A DNA stretch of 64,000 bases, taken from NCBI RefSeq assembly GCF_000472385.1, contig NZ_AWZU01000037.1:10535-74534 (forward strand). The letters run 5' to 3'. Each line of letters starts with the position of its first letter. Position 1 is the first letter of the stretch. The stretch comes from Bradyrhizobium sp. ARR65. Lineage in GTDB: Bacteria > Pseudomonadota > Alphaproteobacteria > Rhizobiales > Xanthobacteraceae. Shown one piece after another: positions 53,550 to 62,346 of the stretch. The notes under the pieces are model-generated. The model made no database searches. It was not told where the DNA came from and saw only the letters and a list, made by a program, of their open reading frames with translations. Position numbers and translations under genes: made by a program.

Positions 53550-55325
53550 TCATCTGATCCGTTGCGCAACCGTGCCCTGCGACGCGCCGCGCGCCAGCCA
53601 GTTGGCGCCGCCGATCAGAAGGCCGAGCAAGACCGTCTGCACCAAGCTGAACGCGGCAGTCTTTCCGATGTTGCCGCCCTCGTAATAGTCGAGCAGCAAC
53701 ACCGACATCACCATGGTGTCGCTGGTGTAGAGAAACAGCGACGAGCCGAGTTCGCGGATGGCCAACACGAACAGCAGCGTCATCGAGGCGATCACGCCGG
53801 GTCGCGCGAGCGGCAGCACTACGGTTCCGATTGTTCCCAGCGTGCCCTTGCCGCAGACCCAGGCGGCTTCCTCGAGCTCGCGGTGGATTTGCAGGAAGGA
53901 GGTCGACAGCGACTTCACGGTATCCGGCATGAAGCGCGCGATGAACGCCAGCGCCAAAATCCAGATCGTGCCATAGAGCCCGCCCGGAATGCCGATCCAC
54001 GCCCACAGATACGCAACACCGATCACGAGCCCTGGGATCGCCACGGGCAGGGTCGCAATCAAGTCGATGGCGCGCCGGCCCGGCACGCGCGTGCGATGGA
54101 CGGTGTAGCCGATCGCAAAGGCAAGCCCGCCTCCGATCACCGCCGTGATGATGCCGACCTCGACTGCGTTGTAGATAGATTTTAAAGTCAGTGGATTGTC
54201 GAAGATGCTGTTGAAATGCATTAGGGAATATTGCCGCGCGTCGAACAGGCTCGCGACGTCGCGGATGAACATGAATTTGCGAAACGCCGCCACGATCAGC
54301 GCCAGCATCGGCAGAGCTACGACAACCAGCAGATAAAAAAGGCCGAGCGCGAAGGTGACCCAGCGCCAGAGACCGAGATCGAGGCTGCGCGGCCGAAACG
54401 CCTTGCCGGCGACGGTGGTGAAGCTGCGCCCGCTCAAGACCTTCTGCTGCAGGTAAACCAGCAGGCCGGTGACCAGCATGAGCAGGATTGCGACCGCAGC
54501 GGCCGTATTGTAGAGCGGCGGCGACCAGTTGGTGAGCTTGAAAATGTAGGTCGTCAGCACGTTGATGTTGCTGGGCGCTCCGAGCACGGCCGGTATGCCA
54601 TAGATGCCGAGCATCACGATGAAGGACAGCAGCATGCCGGAAACGATCGCCGGCATGATCAGGGGGAACGTCACCGAGAACAACGTCGAGAAGGCGCTGG
54701 CGCCGGAAATCTCCGCCGCCTCCTCCAGACTCGGGTCCATGTTGCGCAGCGCGGACGCCGCGAACATGTAGACATAGGGCGCGTAATAAATACCGAACAC
54801 CAACACCAATCCCGGCATCGAGTAGAAATCGACATGCCAGTCGAGGCCAGCCCATTTGAAGACGGTATTGATCAGACCTGTCTTCGGCGAGCCGAGGATG
54901 GACCAGGCGACACCCGCAACCAGCGGCGGCGCGAACAGCGGCAGGATGCTTGCCGCGGCGATAAAGCCTTTGAACGGCGTGTTGGTGCGGACCACGATCC
55001 ACGAAAAGAGCAGCCCGATTGCGACCGCGATGAGCGTGCCGCCGCCGCAGGCGATCAACGTATTCAGCAGCGCTTCCGCGACATTGGGATTGGCGAGCAC
55101 GGCGAGGAAATTGGCGACCGACAGGTGCTGAAGGCTGAGGCCGTCCACCACCGGGTTGGCATCGGTGAGCGCGCCAAATAAAAGCGTCAGCACGGGATAG
55201 ATCACAAGAAAGGCCAGGATCGCCAGCAAGAGCGCGACCCACAGCTCGGCCATGACGCCGCTCCGGCGCTTTGCCTCAATGCCGACCTTGGCGGCCTCGA
55301 TGCGCCGGACTGCCTGGGCTTTCAA
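53550..55325 (-). CDS. ABC importer permease, duplicated (FbpB/ThiP type)
   Basis: This 591-residue inner-membrane protein has two fused permease halves of about six helices each. Each half has its EAA-loop contact for the ATPase: LEEAAEISGASAFSTLFSV and LEEAAWVCGKGTLGTIGTV. Fusion of both halves is usual for Fe3+ and some 2-aminoethylphosphonate importers. The start appears to be TTG at 55325 with GAGGGG upstream. Confidence 0.9.
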   Translation of the reverse strand: MKAQAVRRIEAAKVGIEAKRRSGVMAELWVALLLAILAFLVIYPVLTLLFGALTDANPVVDGLSLQHLSVANFLAVLANPNVAEALLNTLIACGGGTLIAVAIGLLFSWIVVRTNTPFKGFIAAASILPLFAPPLVAGVAWSILGSPKTGLINTVFKWAGLDWHVDFYSMPGLVLVFGIYYAPYVYMFAASALRNMDPSLEEAAEISGASAFSTLFSVTFPLIMPAIVSGMLLSFIVMLGIYGIPAVLGAPSNINVLTTYIFKLTNWSPPLYNTAAAVAILLMLVTGLLVYLQQKVLSGRSFTTVAGKAFRPRSLDLGLWRWVTFALGLFYLLVVVALPMLALIVAAFRKFMFIRDVASLFDARQYSLMHFNSIFDNPLTLKSIYNAVEVGIITAVIGGGLAFAIGYTVHRTRVPGRRAIDLIATLPVAIPGLVIGVAYLWAWIGIPGGLYGTIWILALAFIARFMPDTVKSLSTSFLQIHRELEEAAWVCGKGTLGTIGTVVLPLARPGVIASMTLLFVLAIRELGSSLFLYTSDTMVMSVLLLDYYEGGNIGKTAAFSLVQTVLLGLLIGGANWLARGASQGTVAQRIR

Positions 55326-55497
55326 GCGCGTTTCCCCTCAAGAGCGGCTTGTTTTGCGGCCGCCATTGCGGACAAGGCTAGTCGATCGGCCTGCGGGCGG
55401 GAAGTAGCCGAAAGTCGCCCAAGAAAATCCGATGCAGGGGCCATCGCATGCCCATCATGCATCCGCACGGCTGTGGTGCGCCGCACAGGCGTATTAA

Positions 55498-56949
55498 ATG
55501 GCGGGGACTACGGGCCACCCAGCCTCCGACGCGGAGAGATTTTCAAACATGTACGTCGATCGCAACGCCGCGAAAGCTCCCGCGACACCGGTGACCGACG
55601 GCTTGCCATGGGAGCGCAGGCGCTGGGCAGTTGCCGCAATTTTCACCGCCTTGGCGATGGCCTCGCTCGATACCGCCATTGCCAACGTCGCCCTGCCCGC
55701 GATCTCCGCCGAACTTCATGTCAGCCCCGCGGAAGTTGTCTGGGTGGTGAATGTCTACCAGATCGCGCTGGTGGCGACTTTGCTGCCGCTGGGCGCGCTC
55801 GGCGAAATCGTCGGTCATGAGCGAATCTATCTCGGCGGACTCGTGCTGTTTACACTGGCATCGCTCGGCTGCGCCTTGGCCTGGTCGCTGCCGAGCCTAT
55901 TGGTGGCGCGCACTCTGCAGGGATTAGGGGCGAGCGGCATCATGAGCGTGAACACAGCGCTGGTCCGCTTCGTCTATCCGGGCCGCATGCATGGCCGCGG
56001 CTTCGGCCATAACGCGCTGGTGGTGGCGACTGCCTTCACGTTCGGCCCGACCATTGCGTCCGGAATCCTGTCGATCGGCTCGTGGCCGTGGCTGTTTGCG
56101 ATCAACATTCCCTTTGGCCTCACCGCGATCCTGATCGGCCTGCGGACCTTGCCGCCGACACCGCGGGCCAAGCATGATTTCGATTTCCCTGGCGCGATCC
56201 TGGCCTCCGCCTGCCTGGGCCTGTTCATCATCGGCATCGGCAGCGCGGCGCATCAAGCCTGGCCGATTCTGGTCGTGATCGAACTTGTCGCCGCGTTCTT
56301 GCTCGGCTGGCTATTGACCCGGCGGCAAGCGGAGCATCCGGCACCGATGCTGCCGACGGATCTGTTCCGCCGGCCGCTGTTTGCGCTCTCGGCGGCGACC
56401 GCGGTCTGCTCATTTGCCGTGCAAGGCCTGGCCTTCGTCTCCCTGCCCTTCTACTTCGAGGATGTCCTGCTGCGTTCGCAGGTCGAGACCGGCTTCTTTA
56501 TGACGCCGTGGCCGCTGGTGGTCGCCATCATGGCGCCGATCGGCGGACGGCTGTCCGATCGCTTTCCCGCCGGCCTGCTTGGCGGCCTTGGCCTGATGCT
56601 GCTTGGCGTCGGAATGCTCCTGCTGGCGATGCTGCCCGCAAGCCCGAGCATTCCCGATATCGTCTGGCGCATGGTGATTTGCGGCATTGGATTTGGTTTC
56701 TTCCAGACCCCGAACATGAAAGCCATCATGTCCAGCGCGCCGCCGCACCGCAGCGGCGGTGCCAGTGGCATTGTCGCCACCGCTCGCCTGATCGGACAAA
56801 CGACCGGCGCGGCGCTGGCCGCCTTATGCTTCAGCCTGGCAGGGCGGAACGGTGCGACCGTGGCGCTGGCTCTCGGCGCCGGATTTGCCGGAATTGGCTG
56901 CGTGATGAGCTTTCTGCGCCTAGCTGTCGACCCAAAGCGCGCGAGTTAA
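55498..56949 (+). CDS. MFS exporter, DHA2 (EmrB/QacA) family
   Basis: This 483-residue multidrug-type exporter has about 14 helices. Motif C-like and DHA2 features appear in LDTAIANVALPAISAELHVS, VVWVVNVYQIALVATLLPLG and LVARTLQGLGASGIMSVNTA. No MFP partner gene is present, so it may act alone. A start at ATG 55549 (MYVDRNAAK) is as likely as 55498. Confidence 0.87.
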   Translation: MAGTTGHPASDAERFSNMYVDRNAAKAPATPVTDGLPWERRRWAVAAIFTALAMASLDTAIANVALPAISAELHVSPAEVVWVVNVYQIALVATLLPLGALGEIVGHERIYLGGLVLFTLASLGCALAWSLPSLLVARTLQGLGASGIMSVNTALVRFVYPGRMHGRGFGHNALVVATAFTFGPTIASGILSIGSWPWLFAINIPFGLTAILIGLRTLPPTPRAKHDFDFPGAILASACLGLFIIGIGSAAHQAWPILVVIELVAAFLLGWLLTRRQAEHPAPMLPTDLFRRPLFALSAATAVCSFAVQGLAFVSLPFYFEDVLLRSQVETGFFMTPWPLVVAIMAPIGGRLSDRFPAGLLGGLGLMLLGVGMLLLAMLPASPSIPDIVWRMVICGIGFGFFQTPNMKAIMSSAPPHRSGGASGIVATARLIGQTTGAALAALCFSLAGRNGATVALALGAGFAGIGCVMSFLRLAVDPKRAS

Positions 56950-57037
56950 AGTCGCAATTGCGGCGTAACACCAACAAGTCAAATTTCTTCCGCTCAGGCT
57001 CATTTTTTTCTTTGGCCGTGCAAGCGCGGAATATTGA

Positions 57038-57052
57038 TTTGAACCATTCAAA
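57038..57052. promoter_or_regulatory. 15-bp palindrome upstream of iorA
   Basis: TTTGAA-CCA-TTCAAA lies 63 bases before the iorA start. It is shorter than a FixK box (spacing of five rather than six between TTGA and TCAA), so another regulator is more likely. Confidence 0.4.
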
Positions 57053-57115
57053 ATTTGGCGCTCAAACGTCGCGGCGAAGTCCAATCGGTGGATTGGACCA
57101 ATCAGGGGATCTGCG

Positions 57116-57565
57116 ATGGCAAACCTCAACATCAATGGCAAAACTTTCACGATCGATGTCGAGCCGGATACGCCGCTGCTCTGGGCAATCAGAGAGAATG
57201 TCGGACTCACCGGCACCAAATATGGCTGCGGCATCGCACAATGTGGCGCCTGCACCGTCCATATCGACGGGGTCGCGACGCGCTCCTGTGGAGTCGCGGT
57301 GAGTGAAGCCGAGGGCAAGCTGATCACGACCATCGAAGGCCTGGCCAACGACGGAACCCTGAACAAGGTGCAGCAGGCCTGGATTGATAACGACGTCCCG
57401 CAATGCGGGTATTGCCAGAGCGGGATGATCATGGCGGTGGCGGCGCTCTTGAAGGACAATCCCAAGCCCACCGACCAGGACATCAACGACAACATCACGA
57501 ATATCTGCCGATGCGGCACCTTCCAGCAGGTGCGCGAAGCAATCCACGCGATTGCAAACGCGTGA
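57116..57565 (+). CDS. iorA: [2Fe-2S] subunit of a xanthine dehydrogenase-family oxidoreductase
   Basis: This 149-residue small subunit carries two [2Fe-2S] clusters. The plant-type site is YGCGIAQCGACTVHIDG with a later Cys (ATRSCGV); the second is CGYCQSGM with ICRCGTFQQ. It resembles isoquinoline 1-oxidoreductase alpha subunits and passes electrons from the molybdenum site outwards. It is 11 bases upstream of the large subunit. Confidence 0.92.
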   Translation: MANLNINGKTFTIDVEPDTPLLWAIRENVGLTGTKYGCGIAQCGACTVHIDGVATRSCGVAVSEAEGKLITTIEGLANDGTLNKVQQAWIDNDVPQCGYCQSGMIMAVAALLKDNPKPTDQDINDNITNICRCGTFQQVREAIHAIANA

Positions 57566-57576
57566 GGAGGGCGTCC

Positions 57577-59760
57577 ATGAACAAACATGTCGCTCCCCAA
57601 CTCAACCGTCGTGCCTTTGTCATCGGCAGCGCCGCGCTCGGTGCCGGCCTCGCGCTCGGCTTCGATCTCCCCTTTGGCGGACCGCGCGTGGTTCGTGCCG
57701 CCGACGGCTCGCCCGAAGTCAACGCCTGGGTCGTGGTGCGTCCCGACGACACCGTCGTGATCCGGGTCGCCCGATCGGAGATGGGCCAGGGCACGCTGAC
57801 CGGCCTCGCCCAACTCGTCGCCGAAGAGCTGGAATGCAATTGGTCGAAGGTCACGACCGAATTTCCGTCGCCCGGACAGAACGTCGCCCGCAAGCGGGTT
57901 TGGGGGGATTATTCGACCGGCGGAAGCCGCGGCATCCGTACGTCGCAGGAATATGTGCGCAAGGGCGGCGCGACCGCGCGCATGATGCTGATCCAGGCCG
58001 CGGCCAACGAATGGAAGGTGCCGGTCGCCGAGTGCACCGCTGCCAACAGCATTATCACGCATAAGCCTTCGGGCAGGACGACGACCTACGGCAAGGTGGC
58101 CGAGGCCGCCGCCAAGCTGCAACCGCCAACCGACGTCAAGCTCAAGGATCCCAAAGACTGGAAGCTCATCGGCAAGGCCGTCAAGCGGCTCGATACGGCC
58201 GACAAGACCACCGGCGCATTGGTCTACAGCATCGATCTGAAACTGCCCGGCATGCTCAACGCCGCGATCAAGGATTGCCCGGTCACGGGCGGCAAGCTGA
58301 AGAGCTATGACGAAGCCAAGATCGCCAACATGAAAGGCGTGCAGAAGGTGGTGCGCGTGGGCGATTCCGCCGTCGCGGTCGTCGCCGATACCTGGTGGCA
58401 CGCCAAGACCGCGCTCGATGCCCTGCCGATTGTCTGGGACGAAGGCGAGAACGCCAACGTTTCCAGCGCCTCGATCGCCAAATGGCTGGCGGAGGGCCTG
58501 GAGTCCGGACCGGCTTATGTCGGCAACCAAAGCGGCGACATCAATGCAGCCCTTGCCGGCGCGGTCAAAAAGGTCGAAGCCGTCTACAATTATCCCTACC
58601 AGAACCACGCTACGCTGGAGCCGTTGAACGCGACGGCGCTCTATACGGCCGACAAATGCGAAGTCTGGTGCGGCACGCAGAACGGCGAAGCGGCTCTTGC
58701 GGCCGTGCTGGAAGGATCCGGCCTTCCGGCTGAAAAATGCGACGTGCACAAGCATCTCGTCGGCGGCGGCTTTGGGCGCCGCGGCCAGACCGATTATGTC
58801 CGGCAGGCCGTCGATATCGCCAAGCAGATGCCGGGCACGCCCATAAAACTGTTGTGGTCGCGCGAAGAGGACATGACGCACGGCCGCTACCACCCCATCA
58901 CGCAATGCAAGCTGACCGCCGGCCTCGACGCCGACAATAATCTGACCGCGCTGCATATGCGCATCTCCGGCCAATCCATCCTGTTCAGCCTGCGTCCCGA
59001 AGCGCTGGTCAACGGCAAGGACCCGGCCACCTTCGCCGGCCTCAACCCATCTGGCGAAGCTGCGATCGGCTATTCAATCCCGAATGTGCTGATCGAGCAT
59101 TCGATGCGCAATCCGCACATCATCCCGGGCTTCTGGCGCGGCGTAAATGTCAATCACAACGCGATCTATCTCGAATGCTTCATGGATGAGCTCGCGCATG
59201 CCGTGAATGAAGATCCCCTCGCCTTCCGTCGCAAGCTGATGGCGCAGCATCCGAAGCACCTTGCGGTGCTCGATGCGGTGGCGGAAAAGATCGGGTGGGA
59301 GCAGCCTGCCCCGCAAGGGGTCTTCCGCGGCATCGCGCAATTCGCAAGCTATGGCAGCTACGTCGCGGGCGCTGCGGAAATTTCCGTCGTCGATGGCAAG
59401 AACATCAAGGTGCATCGAGTCGTCGCCGCTATCGATCCCGGCTATGCCGTCAACCCCGCGCAGATCGAACGGCAGACCGCCGGCTCCTTCGTCTATGGCT
59501 TGAGCGCGCTGGTCTATGGCGGCTGCACCGTGAAGCACGGCCGCATCGAGCAGACCAACTTCGACACTTATAATTCGATGCGGATCGGCGAGATGCCGAA
59601 GGTCGAGGCGATCGTGATGCCGAGCGGCGGGTTCTGGGGCGGCGTCGGCGAGCCGACGATCGGCGTTGCCGCGCCCGCCGTGCTGAACGCCTATTTCGCA
59701 GCGACGGGCAAACGTCTGCGCTCGGTGCCGCTGCGCGACCAGAACATCACGTTTGCCTAG
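57577..59760 (+). CDS. iorB: Molybdenum-binding subunit of a xanthine dehydrogenase-family oxidoreductase
   Basis: This 727-residue large subunit begins with a Tat signal (NRRAFVIGSAALGAGLALG), so the enzyme is periplasmic. Molybdopterin segments include GGGFGRRGQTDYVRQA, and the catalytic Glu lies in GGVGEPTIGVAAPAV near the C terminus. Family members hydroxylate N-heterocycles or oxidise aldehydes, passing electrons to a cytochrome c or other carrier. No cytochrome subunit is part of this unit and no FAD subunit is present. The ATG follows GAGGAGGG. A strong terminator follows. Confidence 0.9.
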   Translation: MNKHVAPQLNRRAFVIGSAALGAGLALGFDLPFGGPRVVRAADGSPEVNAWVVVRPDDTVVIRVARSEMGQGTLTGLAQLVAEELECNWSKVTTEFPSPGQNVARKRVWGDYSTGGSRGIRTSQEYVRKGGATARMMLIQAAANEWKVPVAECTAANSIITHKPSGRTTTYGKVAEAAAKLQPPTDVKLKDPKDWKLIGKAVKRLDTADKTTGALVYSIDLKLPGMLNAAIKDCPVTGGKLKSYDEAKIANMKGVQKVVRVGDSAVAVVADTWWHAKTALDALPIVWDEGENANVSSASIAKWLAEGLESGPAYVGNQSGDINAALAGAVKKVEAVYNYPYQNHATLEPLNATALYTADKCEVWCGTQNGEAALAAVLEGSGLPAEKCDVHKHLVGGGFGRRGQTDYVRQAVDIAKQMPGTPIKLLWSREEDMTHGRYHPITQCKLTAGLDADNNLTALHMRISGQSILFSLRPEALVNGKDPATFAGLNPSGEAAIGYSIPNVLIEHSMRNPHIIPGFWRGVNVNHNAIYLECFMDELAHAVNEDPLAFRRKLMAQHPKHLAVLDAVAEKIGWEQPAPQGVFRGIAQFASYGSYVAGAAEISVVDGKNIKVHRVVAAIDPGYAVNPAQIERQTAGSFVYGLSALVYGGCTVKHGRIEQTNFDTYNSMRIGEMPKVEAIVMPSGGFWGGVGEPTIGVAAPAVLNAYFAATGKRLRSVPLRDQNITFA

Positions 59761-59766
59761 GGGATC

Positions 59767-59802
59767 AGCGGCGGCTCTAAGCGAGCCGCCGCTTTCGTTT
59801 TT
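59767..59802 (+). terminator. Strong Rho-independent terminator between iorB and soxF
   Basis: An 11-bp perfect stem (AGCGGCGGCTC / GAGCCGCCGCT) with a five-base loop is followed by TTCGTTTTTC. It begins six bases after the iorB stop and ends six bases before the soxF ATG. Confidence 0.92.
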
Positions 59803-59808
59803 CGGATC

Positions 59809-61092
59809 ATGCTCATGAACACGCTGCGGCAGGTCGGGCGAAGAGACGCCCTTCGCGGCGTCGCCGCGCTCGCAGCTTCCCTGGCGCTGCCATCCATTAC
59901 GCATGCGCAACCAGCCGCGCGCGTCATCGTCGTCGGCGGCGGCTTTGGCGGCGCGGCCTGCGCGCGAGCGCTGAAGCGGATCGATGCGAAGCTAGCGGTG
60001 ACGCTGATCGAGCCCAACAAGACATTCACGGCTTGTCCGTTCAGCAACGAGGTCATTGCCGGCTTGCGGAACATCGAGGCCCAACAATTCGGCTACGGCA
60101 AACTTGCCGCGGAGGGCATCGATATTGTGGCGCAAGCCGTGAAGGCGATCGATCCGCAACGGCGCGCTGTGATGCTCGCAGACGGCACGAGTCTTTCCTA
60201 CGACCGCCTGGTGCTCGCGCCCGGGATCGAGCTGCGCTTCGACGCCCTGCCCGGCTACGACGAGTCGGCAGCCCAAAAGATGCCGCATGCGTGGCAGGCC
60301 GGTGAACAGACACTGCTATTGCGCCGGCAGATCGAGGCCATGGAGGATGGCGGCCTGGTCGCAATCGCCGTGCCTGCCAATCCCTTGCGCTGCCCGCCCG
60401 CGCCTTACGAGCGCGCCAGCCTGATTGCGCATTATCTGAAGTCGCGAAAGCCGCGCTCGAAGGTGCTCATCCTGGATGCGAAGGACAATTTCTCGCAGCA
60501 GCGGCTGTTCGAGAAGGCCTGGAACGAGCTGTATGACGGCATCATCGAACGGATAGCGCTGTCGGACGGCGGCCGCGTCACCTCGGTCGATGCCTCAACC
60601 AACACCATCATCACCGAATTTGGTGATCATATCGCGGCGGTCGCCAATATCATCCCGCCGCAACGCGCCGGCCGCATCGCGGCGATCGCCGGCGCTGCTG
60701 ACAAGACCGGCTGGTGCCCGATCGATCCCGTAACCTTCGCGTCAAAACTTCTGCCTGACGTCCACGTGATCGGCGACGCCTGCCTTGGCGGCGCCATCCC
60801 GAAATCAGCCTCCGCCGCGAGCGCGCAAGGCAAAGCCTGCGCCAGGGCGATTTTCGATCTGCTGTCCGGCAAGGCACCTGAGACGCCCAAGCTGAGCGGC
60901 ATCTGCTACGATACCGTTGCACCTGGCTATGCGTTCTCGCTTGCCGGTCTCTATCAGTCGAAGGACGACATTTTCGCCGAAGTCGAAGGCGGCGGCAGCA
61001 GCGCAGTCGATGCGCCGCGCGAGGTGCGGGCGCGCGAGGCCGAAGCCGCGCGGAACTGGTACACGACGATCACGGAGGAGACGTTTGGCTAA
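59809..61092 (+). CDS. soxF: Flavocytochrome c sulfide dehydrogenase flavoprotein subunit (SoxF/FccB)
   Basis: This 427-residue periplasmic flavoprotein oxidises sulfide or reactivates the Sox system. A Tat signal (GRRDALRGVAALAASLALPS) precedes the FAD motif VVGGGFGGAA. Cys76 in FTACPFSNEV corresponds to the covalent flavin Cys of FccB; the redox pair is expected in LRCPPAPYERAS and GWCPIDP. ATG at 59809 or 59815 are both possible. It overlaps soxX by eight bases. Confidence 0.92.
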   Translation: MLMNTLRQVGRRDALRGVAALAASLALPSITHAQPAARVIVVGGGFGGAACARALKRIDAKLAVTLIEPNKTFTACPFSNEVIAGLRNIEAQQFGYGKLAAEGIDIVAQAVKAIDPQRRAVMLADGTSLSYDRLVLAPGIELRFDALPGYDESAAQKMPHAWQAGEQTLLLRRQIEAMEDGGLVAIAVPANPLRCPPAPYERASLIAHYLKSRKPRSKVLILDAKDNFSQQRLFEKAWNELYDGIIERIALSDGGRVTSVDASTNTIITEFGDHIAAVANIIPPQRAGRIAAIAGAADKTGWCPIDPVTFASKLLPDVHVIGDACLGGAIPKSASAASAQGKACARAIFDLLSGKAPETPKLSGICYDTVAPGYAFSLAGLYQSKDDIFAEVEGGGSSAVDAPREVRAREAEAARNWYTTITEETFG

Positions 61093-61537
61093 TTCGCTCG
61101 TCCCTGTTGTCTTGCTAGCGGCAGGCACCTTGGCGATCACATCCATGGCCAGGGCGGATACGCTCGTGCCTTACACCGTGGTCGGCGATGGCATCCCTCA
61201 ATCGCTGACAGGCAGGCCCGGCGATGCAGCACGCGGCCGCGCGCTGGTGCTGGATCGCACCAGCACCTGCATCCTTTGCCACTCCGGACCGTTTCCGAAC
61301 GTGAAGTTCCAGGGTGATCTGGCGCCCAATCTCGCCGGCGTTGGCAGCCGCTGGAGTGCAAGTCAGCTCCGCCTGCGTCTGGTCGACGCCTCGCGTTTCA
61401 ATCCGGCGACCATCATGCCGTCCTTTTACCGTGTGGACGGGCTGGTACACGTCGGCCAGAACTGGCGCGACAAGCCGATCCTGTCGGCGGAACAAATCGA
61501 GGATATCGTTGCCTATCTGGCAACGCTGCGCGACTAG
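61085..61537 (+). CDS. soxX: SoxX monohaem cytochrome c
   Basis: This 150-residue periplasmic cytochrome forms the SoxAX complex that attaches thiosulfate to SoxYZ. A signal peptide (MANSLVPVVLLAAGTLAITS) is followed by a single haem site CILCH (62-66) and Met111 ligand in TIMPSFYR. It starts at TTG 61085, inside the soxF end, with GGAGGAG directly upstream; the open frame from 60917 is a chance extension. Confidence 0.93.
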   Translation: MANSLVPVVLLAAGTLAITSMARADTLVPYTVVGDGIPQSLTGRPGDAARGRALVLDRTSTCILCHSGPFPNVKFQGDLAPNLAGVGSRWSASQLRLRLVDASRFNPATIMPSFYRVDGLVHVGQNWRDKPILSAEQIEDIVAYLATLRD

Positions 61538-61549
61538 AGAGCATAGGTC

Positions 61550-62026
61550 ATGCCGAACCAGGATCCATCCGCACGCCGCAATTTTCTGAAAGTCGCTGGC
61601 AGCGCCGCCATTCTCGGCGCGATGTCGCGGGTGATGCTGCGGCCTGCCGAAGCGACGCCCGCGATGCTCAATTTCGCCATCCGCAATATCGTCGGCGAAG
61701 CGCAGGTGCAGACCGGCAGGGTCAAGCTTGATATCCCGCCGCTGGTCGAAAACGGCAATGCGGTGCCAGTGACCGTGAGCGTCGCGAGCCCGATGACGGC
61801 GGACGATTACGTGAAGAGCATTCATGTCTTCAACGAGAAGAATCCGCAGCCCTATATCGGCAATTTTTATCTCACCCCCGCATCCGGCCGCGCCCAGGTC
61901 TCGACCCGCATCCGCCTTGCCGACAGCCAGAAGGTGGTGGCGATCGCGCAGATGTCGGACGGCTCGTTCTGGTCGGCCAGCGTGGACGTCGTGGTGACGT
62001 TAGCAGCCTGTACGGAGGAGCTGTAG
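61550..62026 (+). CDS. soxY: SoxY sulfur-carrier subunit with atypical C-terminal arm
   Basis: This 158-residue periplasmic protein has a Tat signal (SARRNFLKVAGSAA) and the SoxY immunoglobulin-like fold (VKSIHVFNEKNPQPYIGNFY). SoxY carries sulfur intermediates on a Cys of its C-terminal arm. Canonical SoxY ends in GGCGG; here the arm ends LAACTEEL, so the Cys154 is present but the glycines are replaced and the Cys is five from the end. Its stop overlaps the soxZ start by one base. Confidence 0.92.
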   Translation: MPNQDPSARRNFLKVAGSAAILGAMSRVMLRPAEATPAMLNFAIRNIVGEAQVQTGRVKLDIPPLVENGNAVPVTVSVASPMTADDYVKSIHVFNEKNPQPYIGNFYLTPASGRAQVSTRIRLADSQKVVAIAQMSDGSFWSASVDVVVTLAACTEEL

Positions 62027-62346
62027 TGGCTTCCGCTCTGATCAACGTCCCCAAACGGGCGAAGCGCGGCGACATCATCGAGATCCGGGCGCTGACCTCG
62101 CATATCATGGAAACCGGATACCGCCGCAAAGCCAGCGGCGAGATCGTTCCACGCGACATCATCACGAGCTTCACCTGCCGCTTCAATGGCCAGGAGATCT
62201 TCCGTGCCGATCTGTTTCCGGCCATCGCGGCCAACCCCTATTTCTCCTTTTTCACGACCGCGAGAGAGAGCGGCAGGTTCGAGTTCGAATGGACCGGCGA
62301 CAACGGCTTTTCCCAGACCGCCTCCGCCGCGATCACCGTCGAATGA
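62026..62346 (+). CDS. soxZ: SoxZ sulfur-carrier complex subunit
   Basis: This 106-residue all-beta protein pairs with SoxY to form the sulfur carrier. Family segments are clear (RAKRGDIIEIRALTSHIMET, FRADLFPAIAANPYFSFF). It starts at GTG 62026, overlapping the soxY TAG by one base, after GGAGGAG. Its stop overlaps the soxA ATG. Confidence 0.95.
   Translation: MASALINVPKRAKRGDIIEIRALTSHIMETGYRRKASGEIVPRDIITSFTCRFNGQEIFRADLFPAIAANPYFSFFTTARESGRFEFEWTGDNGFSQTASAAITVE

Noticed and set aside
57034..57052. FixK box before iorA
   Set aside because: TTGA and TCAA are separated by five bases, not six, so FixK binding is unlikely.
56920..58974. 684-codon minus-strand frame across iorAB
   Set aside because: It is antisense to clear iorA/iorB coding sequence.
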